Source: Saccharicrinis sp.
GTDB taxonomy: Bacteria; Bacteroidota; Bacteroidia; Bacteroidales; Marinilabiliaceae
Length of the DNA: 38,271 nt
Reading direction: 5' to 3'
Assembly (NCBI GenBank): GCA_024635585.1
Contig: JAGXIP010000168.1
Location: 1-38,271, forward strand
Below, piece by piece: positions 27,408 to 35,196 of this stretch (position 1 is the stretch's first letter; each line of letters opens with the position of its first letter). Both the position numbers and the translations under genes were made by a program. The notes under the pieces were generated by a model that saw only the letters and a program-made list of their open reading frames with translations, searched no databases and had not been told where the DNA came from.

Positions 27408-27540
27408 AACCGCTAGCGCCTCCGCAGAGTAGTTTTAGTGCTCGCGGAAAGCTATATGCGTACGCAGTAAAGCTTTCTCCGAAGGCCAAAGCCTTACTTT
27501 TGCGCCAAAGCTTCAGCGAAGGAGTTAGTGGAGGTACAAG
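27408..27540 (+). repeat. GC-rich palindromic repeat, copy B
   Basis: CTAGCGCCTCCGCAGAGTAG with TGCTCGCGGAAAGCTAT corresponds to copy A in the opposite orientation, with a shorter middle. It continues into more GC-rich palindromes (GGAAAGCT...AGCTTTC and CTCC...GGAG). The two copies enclose tandem copies 1 and 2. Confidence 0.55.
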
Positions 27541-27794
27541 GGATTTTCATCACCATTTTTTTTAGGATGGAGTGAAGGATAAATGCCCAACTTGATTGAG
27601 TAATCTTCAACGGAGCATTAATCAAAAACCCATTCTGGGGACTTATGAAATTACACTAAAACAAGGGCGTTATTTACCCAATAAAACGTCGTTTGCGAAA
27701 AAATAATTTTAATATTTTTCTATTTCCCCTAACTATTTATGACAAATAACGTATAGTCTAAAACAAAAATTTGTTATAAAAAATTTTAATTGAC

Positions 27795-29045
27795 ATGAAA
27801 CCTTACACACTTACCATTTCGCTTTTTTTTATTTCGCTTACATGTTTTTCACAAGTGGATTTAGTTTTGGATGCTCTTGAAACTGATTTTTATGACGTGC
27901 CAAGGGAAGAACCTACTGATTTAACCATCAGGCGTTCCTCATTTATATCGGACGCTGCATCAGGATTCATTTTGTTGGCCGGCGACGGCGGTAACATCAC
28001 AGCAACGCAAAACAATTTGGACTGCGCCAAAATAATCGGCAATAAGTTTGTTTCTACTACTGGTGGAACCGATCGGAATGCTATGTTGCTCGGCAATAAC
28101 ATTAACTATATCGTTCAGCATAATTACTTTGACCGGGTAGGATATAGCTCTTCATACCGAAATGGTGGTGTACTCCCCATGGAATGGACGGCCGGTGCCC
28201 ATGCTTACAACATACATAAAAACACCAAGGCACTGCTAATTAAGGGCATGTCGGGCCTTAGAGTCTATAACAATACTTTTTTTGCCAAAGAAAACGGATC
28301 GCTTTATCACATTCGTATCGAAAAAAACAGGAATTCCGATATCGATGTCCCTGCTACGAACACAAAAATAAAGAATAACATTTTTTATCAAGAAATAAAT
28401 ATCCCTGCCATCTTCATAGAACAAGAATCTTGCCTTGCCGGTCTCGAATGCGACTACAACGTTTATTACGCTGAAGATAAGGTAGATAAAAAGCCTTACT
28501 TTGATATAGGTGAAAATAGATATACTTGGGATGAATGGAGAGCCCTAGGTTACGACACGCACTCTATAATAATGGATCCAAAATTTATAGACACGGAAAG
28601 CTTTGTGCCATCGGAAAGACTTAATTTTGGCTTGGATTTGGGTAGTGACCACGCTATTGGCTTAGCTACAACTGCCAAGTGGGAGCTGGGAAAATATCCA
28701 GATACTGTGGAACAAAATGGGGAGTGGCAAGTAGGCGCTGTTTTGTACGGGGTGAATACCTCAATTAAAAACCTTGACTCAAGCACGAATTCCTCGGATG
28801 GCTCAGACCTTATTATCACGTACCCCAACCCAAGTACAGGGATTTTCATGGTAGAACTGCCAAAGGACATGGCAGAAGTAGCCAATACGATTAGTGTTGT
28901 ATCCATGACAGGAAAAATTATTTACAACGGAACTATACCAATGGGTGAATATTCTATGAAAATAGATTTATCAAATGTATCACCGGGCTTCTATATCATT
29001 TCCTGTGTAAATTCTAACTTCTCAAAAAAAATAAGAATTCACTAA
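27795..29045 (+). CDS. Tandem beta-helix family, copy 3 (secreted, T9SS)
   Basis: The 416-residue paralogue has signal peptide MKPYTLTISLFFISLTCFSQ, MEWTAGAHAYNI (Asp of copy 1 replaced by Ala), YNNTFFAKE, LECDYNVYYAED, WDEWRALGYDTHSIIMDP and a T9SS domain (YPNPSTGIF...). The middle variant SLYHIRIEKN groups it with copy 2, and the 3' end is nearly identical to copy 2 at DNA level. Function as for copy 1: extracellular, probably acting on or binding the locus polysaccharide. Confidence 0.8.
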   Translation: MKPYTLTISLFFISLTCFSQVDLVLDALETDFYDVPREEPTDLTIRRSSFISDAASGFILLAGDGGNITATQNNLDCAKIIGNKFVSTTGGTDRNAMLLGNNINYIVQHNYFDRVGYSSSYRNGGVLPMEWTAGAHAYNIHKNTKALLIKGMSGLRVYNNTFFAKENGSLYHIRIEKNRNSDIDVPATNTKIKNNIFYQEINIPAIFIEQESCLAGLECDYNVYYAEDKVDKKPYFDIGENRYTWDEWRALGYDTHSIIMDPKFIDTESFVPSERLNFGLDLGSDHAIGLATTAKWELGKYPDTVEQNGEWQVGAVLYGVNTSIKNLDSSTNSSDGSDLIITYPNPSTGIFMVELPKDMAEVANTISVVSMTGKIIYNGTIPMGEYSMKIDLSNVSPGFYIISCVNSNFSKKIRIH

Positions 29046-29180
29046 TGTCCTTTGTAACTAACAGTCGAAACCTAATATAAGGAACCGTAATCCTATAAAT
29101 TCATGTTGTTGGGGATATCCTATATCTAATTGTCCATGAAAATAAATTCCTCATGTAAAGATTCGGAATGACAGAGTAGT

Positions 29181-29215
29181 ATGGATTGAAAGGGGTAAGG
29201 CTCCTTTCAATCCAT
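29181..29215 (+). terminator. Strong hairpin downstream of tandem copy 3
   Basis: ATGGATTGAAAGG (29181-29193) and CCTTTCAATCCAT (29203-29215) form a perfect 13-bp stem with a 9-base loop. It lies 136 bases beyond the copy 3 stop. There is no T-run, so it may be a terminator, an mRNA-stabilising hairpin or a repeat. Confidence 0.45.
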
Positions 29216-29606
29216 CTTCTCAACGCTTCATCTAAGTTGCCCTGTCATTTTATAGGCAATGAAACAACTATCCTTATAAGTCATGCTATTTCTGCACAAT
29301 CCCTAAACATACATCTCCAATACCTTTTTTCGAAATATCGTCACTTAAATGTAAAAGCACGAATAATTCTGATTTCTTAGTCATTCCGTAAAATAGGCAT
29401 GAACAAATTTGCATTGAATATACTTTTATCAGTAAATTGACCATCCTTTAATATGTAATGACTACGATCTTGTATATAGTTATATAAACTTGTATGGTTT
29501 GATTTTGAATTGCGGCAGTTAAGTCTTGGTTCTTAATAAATTACATATAAAATTGACCTTGCCTAGATAAAAAATACGTCGGTTTTTTAGTTTTAATCCC
29601 AATAGC

Positions 29607-29615
29607 TATTTTTGC
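29607..29615 (+). promoter_or_regulatory. -7 promoter element before tandem copy 4
   Basis: TATTTTTGC fits TAnnTTTG with the favoured C after it, about 73 bases before ATG 29688. A T-rich stretch (GGTTTTTTAG) sits where the -33 element would be, without TTG. Confidence 0.4.
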
Positions 29616-29687
29616 AAATGATCTGTTTAATAACACGTCTAAAACTTTTGAAAAAACAAAAATTTGCTAAATTTTAATATGATTATC

Positions 29688-30956
29688 ATGAAACGTTACG
29701 CACTAACCATTTCTCTTCTTTTAATAACGCTTATGTGTTTCTCACAAGAAGATTTAATATTGGATGCACTTAAAACCGATTATTTCGATGTTCCAAGGGA
29801 AAAACCTATTGGTCTAACCATTAAACGATCACTTTTTGAATCCTCCTTAGTGGATGAGGATGGATTCATTCTGGAGGCTGGCGACAATGGGGTCAGAACT
29901 GCAACGAGCAACAACCTTGACGGCGCTAAAATTGTTGGTAATAAATTTATTTGGACCGCTGACGATATATATGAAGCCAGTACAATGCATGGCCTCATGC
30001 TTGGCAATAACATTAACTATACCGTTAAGCATAACTATTTTGATCGTCTAAGATATACTTCTGTTTTTAAAGGCGGGCTGGAAAAACCTATGGAGTGGAC
30101 TGCCGGTGCACATGCCTACAACATACACAAAAACACCAAAGCTTTAACTATTAAGGGCATTGCAGGAGTAAGGATTTACAACAACACTTTTTACGCCAAA
30201 GATCTTAGTCCACTTTATCACATTAGTATCGAAGAAAATACAGGTGACGATCCAGACTATCCTGCTACGAACACCAAAATAAAGAACAACATTTTTTATC
30301 AAGATGCAAGTATTCCTGCATTCAGGATTCGACAAAAATCTTGTCTTCAAGGACTGGAATGTGACTATAATGTTTACTATTGCGCAAATCGCGATGACAG
30401 AGAGCCTACTTTTTTAATAGAAGGGCAGTCTGTTAGCTGGGACGAATGGAGAGCCATGGGTTACGATACACACTCTGTTATAGTGGATCCCAAGTTTATA
30501 GACACAGAAAACTTTGTCCCATTAGAGAGACTTAACTTTGGAACTAATTTAGGAGAAGAACATGCTACAGGATTAGCGATCTCGGCCTATTGGGAGGTAG
30601 GAGAATATCCAGATACTACGCAACAAAATGGAAAGTGGCAGGTAGGTGCTGTTTTATACGGAGTAAGTACATCCATCACAAACCCTGATGCAAGCTCTCA
30701 TACCTTGGATAAATCAGACCTTGTGCTCACCTATCCGAACCCAAGTGCAGGGATATTCATGCTACAACTGCCCTTGGAATTGGTAAAAAAAACTAATGCA
30801 ATCAATGTTATTTCATTGGACGGTAAAATTGTATACAATGGAATAATACCGTTAGGTGAAAATTCGATTAAAATTGATTTATCAAACGTATCACCGGGCT
30901 TTTATATACTGTCCGGTGTTAATTCCACCTTCTCAAAAAAAATAAGAATCCGATAA
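29688..30956 (+). CDS. Tandem beta-helix family, copy 4 (secreted, T9SS)
   Basis: The 422-residue paralogue has signal peptide MKRYALTISLLLITLMCFSQ, MEWTAGAHAYNI, KGIAGVRIYNNTFYAKDLSP, LECDYNVYY, WDEWRAMGYDTHSVIVDP and a T9SS domain (YPNPSAGIF...). I set the start at ATG 29688, in line with the other copies; a TTG 24 bases upstream adds only residues with no signal-peptide value. It shares LYHISIEENTG with copy 1. It is convergent with the SGNH-like lipoprotein, with only 9 bases between stops. Confidence 0.8.
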   Translation: MKRYALTISLLLITLMCFSQEDLILDALKTDYFDVPREKPIGLTIKRSLFESSLVDEDGFILEAGDNGVRTATSNNLDGAKIVGNKFIWTADDIYEASTMHGLMLGNNINYTVKHNYFDRLRYTSVFKGGLEKPMEWTAGAHAYNIHKNTKALTIKGIAGVRIYNNTFYAKDLSPLYHISIEENTGDDPDYPATNTKIKNNIFYQDASIPAFRIRQKSCLQGLECDYNVYYCANRDDREPTFLIEGQSVSWDEWRAMGYDTHSVIVDPKFIDTENFVPLERLNFGTNLGEEHATGLAISAYWEVGEYPDTTQQNGKWQVGAVLYGVSTSITNPDASSHTLDKSDLVLTYPNPSAGIFMLQLPLELVKKTNAINVISLDGKIVYNGIIPLGENSIKIDLSNVSPGFYILSGVNSTFSKKIRIR

Positions 30957-30965
30957 TTATCTCTT

Positions 30966-31775
30966 CTACTTTTTGTTAGCCACCTCATATACAAACTTTG
31001 CAAAAATTGGCGACATTTTGGAAGAAAATTCTTTTCCGGGATGAGAATCCCCTCCATCGGCTGCATATTCATCCTTCAAATACAATCCCCCATCTGTGGC
31101 ATACTTATAGAAATCCCAAATATAAATATTGTCCCCTTTTTCATCCCAATCATTCATAATCCAATTATAAAACAACTGAGTCCGCTTAGCCTCCGCTTCT
31201 GTCAGGCTACTTTTATGACGAACTGCTGGGGTCCAAACAATAAACTTAGTGTTTGGAAAATCATGCATCTTTTGTTTTAGTGCATTGTACTGCAGCTTAT
31301 AATTTTCAATCGTCTTCACTTCCGAATCAATATCAGGGCTGTCTTCATCCCCTAATATATTGCTAACTGAATAGCAATGCTTAAATATGATAACATCATA
31401 GTCTTTCGTTAGCATTTCGAGCGTTGGAGCTCCCAAATAGGGCTCCTCCCCTTCATGCTTAACCCAGATGTTGTAATAATCGTAGGGATAGTTTTTATAG
31501 CCATACGTCGTTGTTCCCGGAAAACTTTGTTCCGTCACGTTATGATTGGTTTTATTTTTTTTGTTTAGCTTCTTAAAGTGTGAATTGAAATCCCCATTCT
31601 TGAAAATTTTGTAGATATATGGATTGGTTTTTCCAAGCCAAACATTGCGTCCTGTACTTCTGTGCAAAAATATAATATCCATTTCTTCTTTATCTGATTT
31701 ACAGCCCATTAAAACAATAAGCGATAAGGTAAATAACAATCCAATATTTACTGAATGCGAAATAGTAGCTTTCAT
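30966..31775 (-). CDS. SGNH-like lipoprotein, possible carbohydrate esterase
   Basis: The 269-residue protein is a lipoprotein: lipobox VLMGC with Cys25, followed by an acidic stretch (KSDKEE) that could act as a surface-export signal. Its first strand ends in FLHRSTGRNVW with Ser40, and the C-terminus has DGGDSHPG with Asp243 and His245. The Ser at the first strand and Asp-x-x/His near the end are the layout of SGNH/GDSL hydrolases, but block II/III residues are not obvious, so the call is tentative. A deacetylase role on the O-acetylated polymer would suit the neighbouring acetyltransferase. Confidence 0.55.
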   Translation of the reverse strand: MKATISHSVNIGLLFTLSLIVLMGCKSDKEEMDIIFLHRSTGRNVWLGKTNPYIYKIFKNGDFNSHFKKLNKKNKTNHNVTEQSFPGTTTYGYKNYPYDYYNIWVKHEGEEPYLGAPTLEMLTKDYDVIIFKHCYSVSNILGDEDSPDIDSEVKTIENYKLQYNALKQKMHDFPNTKFIVWTPAVRHKSSLTEAEAKRTQLFYNWIMNDWDEKGDNIYIWDFYKYATDGGLYLKDEYAADGGDSHPGKEFSSKMSPIFAKFVYEVANKK

Positions 31776-31828
31776 ATCGTTCCTCTTTTAATTTAAGCTC
31801 TTGCTCTCCTATATAGTTTTGTCCACAC

Positions 31829-31850
31829 GGGGACGGGAAAGGGAAAGGGG
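31829..31850 (+). other. G-quadruplex-capable run
   Basis: Four G-runs of 4, 3, 3 and 4 bases are separated by loops of 2, 3 and 3 bases (GGGGACGGGAAAGGGAAAGGGG without gaps). It lies about 55 bases upstream of the SGNH lipoprotein start, on the non-template side as C-runs of its leader region. Confidence 0.65.
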
Positions 31851-32012
31851 TATGGCTGAATTATTAGGTAATTAATCACTTGAAACCTTTTTACTTAAAT
31901 AACCTATTCTACCCTCCTAAAGCCGGAGTGGCTCTTCATTTTTGGCTTAATCCAAAAACGAAGCAAAAAAATCAAAACATTGACAACAAATTATTGTTAA
32001 TATACAACATTT

Positions 32013-32555
32013 CTATGCTTTGCTCGTATTTTTGAAATGTTCCATCACAATCGGTTTTTTTTCTCTGTCACTTAATTGTCTGGTATTTAAACGGCCAGGG
32101 TTGTTTTTTATTAACATTTTAAAAAATTTTATGTCGGAAACCTTTTGGGCCGGATTTCCCATTATGATTGAATTATCAGGGAATTTACCCCGCACAACAC
32201 TACCTGCCCCAACTATGGAGTTGTTTCCGATCCGGGTATTAGGCAATATCATCGCATTGAGCCCTATAAATACATTATCACCTATAACTATTTTCCCAAA
32301 TAAATCAGAATCCGGATACTCGTCCCTAAAACAAGTAATACTCGCGTCGTGGGTTATCAACAATGAATTATTCCCGATTGTTACATTATCGCCAATCTCA
32401 ATTAAATAGGGCTCTGTGGAAAAATTCATCGAGCCTATTCGGCTATTGATGCCAATTTTAACGCCTTGTTTTCTTAAATACCTAACTTTTGCTTCATTTC
32501 CAGATTTGGATATTATAAATCTTCTAAGCTTGTTAATATAGTTTAGAATAAACAT
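32013..32555 (-). CDS. Hexapeptide-repeat O-acetyltransferase (WbbJ-like)
   Basis: The 180-residue protein has the left-handed beta-helix with imperfect [LIV]-G-x4 hexapeptides (EIGDNVTIGNNS, VIGDNVFIGLNAMILPNTRI, GNNSIVGAGSVV), a His in ITHDAS that fits the catalytic His of this family, and the closing FPDNSIIMGNPAQKV. It transfers an acetyl group from acetyl-CoA to a sugar hydroxyl, in the cytoplasm. It could also be the N-acetyltransferase step of a bacillosamine-type pathway, but it lacks the N-terminal Rossmann half of PglD. It follows the aminotransferase on the same strand. Confidence 0.88.
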   Translation of the reverse strand: MFILNYINKLRRFIISKSGNEAKVRYLRKQGVKIGINSRIGSMNFSTEPYLIEIGDNVTIGNNSLLITHDASITCFRDEYPDSDLFGKIVIGDNVFIGLNAMILPNTRIGNNSIVGAGSVVRGKFPDNSIIMGNPAQKVSDIKFFKMLIKNNPGRLNTRQLSDREKKPIVMEHFKNTSKA

Positions 32556-32681
32556 TTGTATTAGATTTTTAAAGGTAGATAGTTATTCGCATATTCCTTT
32601 TTAGAGGTCGGCAGTTAGTTGCATACTAATTATAAACAAAAATACTTATTGAAAGCCATGAAATTTCATATTAATACCAAT

Positions 32682-33827
32682 TCATACCCTTTTATTCAGT
32701 GTACTTTTAACAATATCTACTATCAGTTTCAAAACTTCGTTGCTAATATTCGATCCCGAGGGAAGACAAAGACCATGCTCGAATAAGCTTTCGGATACAT
32801 TGTTTAAGTAAGCGGGATATGATTTAAAGATCGGCTGCAGGTGCATAGGTTTCCATAAAGGTCTGCTTTCAATATTCTCCTTATCTAAAGCCAACTGGAT
32901 TTGCTGACAGGTGGTGCCCGTTTTCTCTGGATCCACAAGAATAGTAGTAAGCCAATAATTGGAGAAATAAGAATTGTCAGGCTCGTGCAAAAAATCTATT
33001 CCGTCGAATTGCCCCAGATTGTTTTTATAAAACAAGTTAATCTCCCTCTTTCTGCGCACCCTATCCTCAATCACTTCGAGCTGCCCGCGACCTATGCCGG
33101 CAAGCACATTGCTCAAACGGTAATTATAGCCAATCTCACTATGCTGATAATGCAAAGCCTGATCCCTGGCTTGGGTTGCCAGGAACCTGGCTTTTTTGAT
33201 TTTATTTTCGTCGTTCGAGAGCAGCGCACCGCCACCGGAAGTAGTAATAATTTTGTTCCCATTAAACGACAGTACTGACATCAATCCGAAGGATCCCAAT
33301 GGTTTGCCTTTGTATTTACTGCCAAGAGCCTCTGCCGCATCTTCGATCAGAGGAATATTATAACGATTGGCTATTTCGACGATCTCGTCCATTTTAGCGG
33401 GCATACCGTATAAATGTACAACTACGATAGCCTTCAGTTTTTCTTGGGATCCCTTGGCTTTCCTGTCGAGTATTGCTTTTTCGAGCAATACCGGATCCAT
33501 GTTCCACGTATCTTTTTCGCTGTCGATAAAAACCGGGGTTGCACCCTGATAAACAATAGGGTTGACAGATGCAGAGAAAGTCATGGACGAAACCAATACC
33601 TCGTCCCCGCGCTTAACACCCAAAATAATCAGAGCGAGATGTAAGGCAGCTGTTCCTGAGCTCAATGCGGCAGCATGTTCGACATGGCAATAAGATGCCA
33701 ATGATTCTTCAAAAGCATCTACATTAGGCCCCAAAGGGGCTATCCAGTTCTGATCAAAAGCTTGGTTTACGTACTTCATTTCGCCCCCGGACATATGTGG
33801 ACTGGAAAGGTAGACTTTATCTCTCAT
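32682..33827 (-). CDS. DegT/DnrJ/EryC1/StrS-type (PglE-like) sugar aminotransferase
   Basis: The 381-residue PLP enzyme has ALSSGTAALHLAL (54-66), D163 in IEDAAEALGS binding the PLP nitrogen, and the Schiff-base lysine K192 in FNGNKIITTSGGG. The N-terminus (VYLSSPHMSGGEMKYVNQAF) is typical of the PglE/PglC-associated group that makes UDP-4-amino-4,6-dideoxy-GlcNAc from the 4-keto product of a PglF-type dehydratase. Glutamate is the usual amino donor. In this window the dehydratase is 22 kb away on the same strand. The next gene on the strand is the O-acetyltransferase. Confidence 0.92.
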   Translation of the reverse strand: MRDKVYLSSPHMSGGEMKYVNQAFDQNWIAPLGPNVDAFEESLASYCHVEHAAALSSGTAALHLALIILGVKRGDEVLVSSMTFSASVNPIVYQGATPVFIDSEKDTWNMDPVLLEKAILDRKAKGSQEKLKAIVVVHLYGMPAKMDEIVEIANRYNIPLIEDAAEALGSKYKGKPLGSFGLMSVLSFNGNKIITTSGGGALLSNDENKIKKARFLATQARDQALHYQHSEIGYNYRLSNVLAGIGRGQLEVIEDRVRRKREINLFYKNNLGQFDGIDFLHEPDNSYFSNYWLTTILVDPEKTGTTCQQIQLALDKENIESRPLWKPMHLQPIFKSYPAYLNNVSESLFEHGLCLPSGSNISNEVLKLIVDIVKSTLNKRV

Positions 33828-34905
33828 ATTGTTTGTTCTTTAAGTAATCGTTATCGAATAAGTTAACTCTATCGAGGCTGTGTCGTGTCAAAGGTACGGA
33901 CACATCTATTCGACATCAGCCATGTGCTTTGTTATTTGCACCAAGTCATTTATATTTTTTTCATTATAAGCAAGCAATTCACCCATGGAAAATTCATTCT
34001 GGTTAATAACCGAAACGTAAAGGGTATCGTCCTTTTGGTTACGTGGAATCCTTAACATAGCGAAACTGTACTTATAATTTTTTTCCGAATGCTTCCAACT
34101 ACCCATTTTTTTCATGGAAACCTTATCGTTGGAATCGATAAAAACAAGCCGCGTATAGTTATCCTCTTCATTATCGAATCCTTCGCGATCCGTGGTAAAA
34201 ACCTTTATTCCGTTTGAAAGCACATTGCCATATAAGATGGCTCCTTTCACTTGGCAAACCTTTGTGGTCTTACGCGCCGTTTTATCCCAACAATATATTC
34301 CAGAATAATCTATGTCCCCTGTATCTGCGCCCCAGTATATTTTATCTTGGGTGAACAATAGGTGGCACGTTCTCCACATTTGGCTACCGCTTCCGATTTC
34401 TGTAATCGTTTTAAATTTATCCAACGAATACCCCACCATGGATTCGTCATCCCAATCGCCGCAGCATAACCATAATTTCCCATCATAGGGATCCTCCTGT
34501 AGGGCGTGTATATGACGTATTTTACCGGGGGCAAATTCATGCGCTACATGCCAGGTGCATCCATTATCCGAACTCTCATAAATTCGCACATCCAATCTAT
34601 TTGAGTTCCGAAAATATTCTCCAAAATAAACATGGGTGTTGCCAACCGTGGTCATTCCGTTACTAAAAATACCCCTGCCCACGCCCATACCGAAATGACG
34701 TAGCTTTAATACTTTATTAAAACTCACCTTTGAAACCGAACTTTGCCAAATATAACCTCCCGACATGACGCAAATATAATTTTCGCCTGTTATAGTGGCT
34801 ACGATACATTCCGGTTTGTTTACAAACTTCCGGAAAAGGCTGAAATTATATAAAAAATAAAAAGTAAATCCTGATGGGATATGCGCCATGCGTTTAAATT
34901 TGTCG

Positions 34906-34920
34906 CCCCCTTTTTTTTTT
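34906..34920 (-). repeat. Homopolymer A10-G5 at the frameshift point
   Basis: Ten T on the plus strand (34911-34920) after five C (34906-34910). This is the junction where the two halves of the propeller gene change frame, and is prone to both replication slippage and base-calling error. Confidence 0.85.
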
Positions 34921-35091
34921 GCAATAAAGAACCAAACCCCTCGAAGCCCATAAATTACCTTCACCGTCATACTCCTGCACAATCAGTTCCTTGGCCATAT
35001 TTTTGTATTGACTCCCCTCCTTAGTCGCTTGTAATTTAATGGATGCAGGCCCCCGATAATCAATGTACAAACCAATCAGTACTACTGTTAA

Positions 35092-35118
35092 AACAACAAC
35101 AACAACAACAACAACAAC
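35092..35118 (-). repeat. (GTT)9 trinucleotide microsatellite in the coding region
   Basis: Nine exact AAC units on the plus strand (GTT on the minus) lie three codons after the start of the propeller gene and encode nine Val. Copy number changes would alter the length of the membrane segment without shifting frame. Confidence 0.9.
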
Positions 35119-35196
35119 TATCAACATGACAATAATATTAATAAAATTTTATATGAAAATCTAGCATTATGGTATATACTTGGATATCACTCACAA

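Larger units (their letters stand above)
27265..27794. other. Intergenic region with hairpin and GC-rich repeat copy B
   Basis: This 530-base gap contains an inverted repeat at 27292-27340, the GC-rich repeat copy B (27408-27540), and AT-rich sequence before copy 3. A 70-codon open frame (27353-27565) runs through the repeat and is not a gene. Confidence 0.5.
29046..29687. other. Intergenic region between tandem copies 3 and 4
   Basis: This 642-base gap holds a strong hairpin at 29181-29215 and a -7 element at 29607-29615. No gene, IS relic or GC-rich repeat is recognisable in the rest. Confidence 0.5.
33906..35127 (-). pseudogene. Asp-box beta-propeller protein with a frameshift at an A10 tract
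   Basis: Two overlapping frames together make one protein. The first (35127 down to 34894) begins with a (GTT)9-encoded hydrophobic stretch MLIV followed by nine Val, a likely membrane anchor, and reaches ...LYCKKK. The second (33906-34982) continues ...KKGGDKFKRMAHIPSGF and carries beta-propeller repeats, including the Asp box SSDNGCTW. They meet at A10 followed by G5 on the minus strand (34906-34920), where loss or gain of a base joins them. A sialidase-like propeller is plausible. The cause could be a mutation, slippage or a sequencing error. Confidence 0.7.

Noticed and set aside
27353-27565. 70-codon open frame through GC-rich repeat B
   Set aside because: The frame is open only because of the repeat composition; no start context or homology is seen.
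31939-31958. TTTTTGG/CCAAAAA stem as a terminator of the O-acetyltransferase gene
   Set aside because: The stem is weak and neither strand has a T-run directly after it.
33906-34889. Beta-propeller gene as an intact CDS starting at ATG 34889 or at 34982
   Set aside because: The upstream frame supplies a membrane anchor and a segment that joins smoothly at the A10 tract, so the single-frame versions appear truncated.
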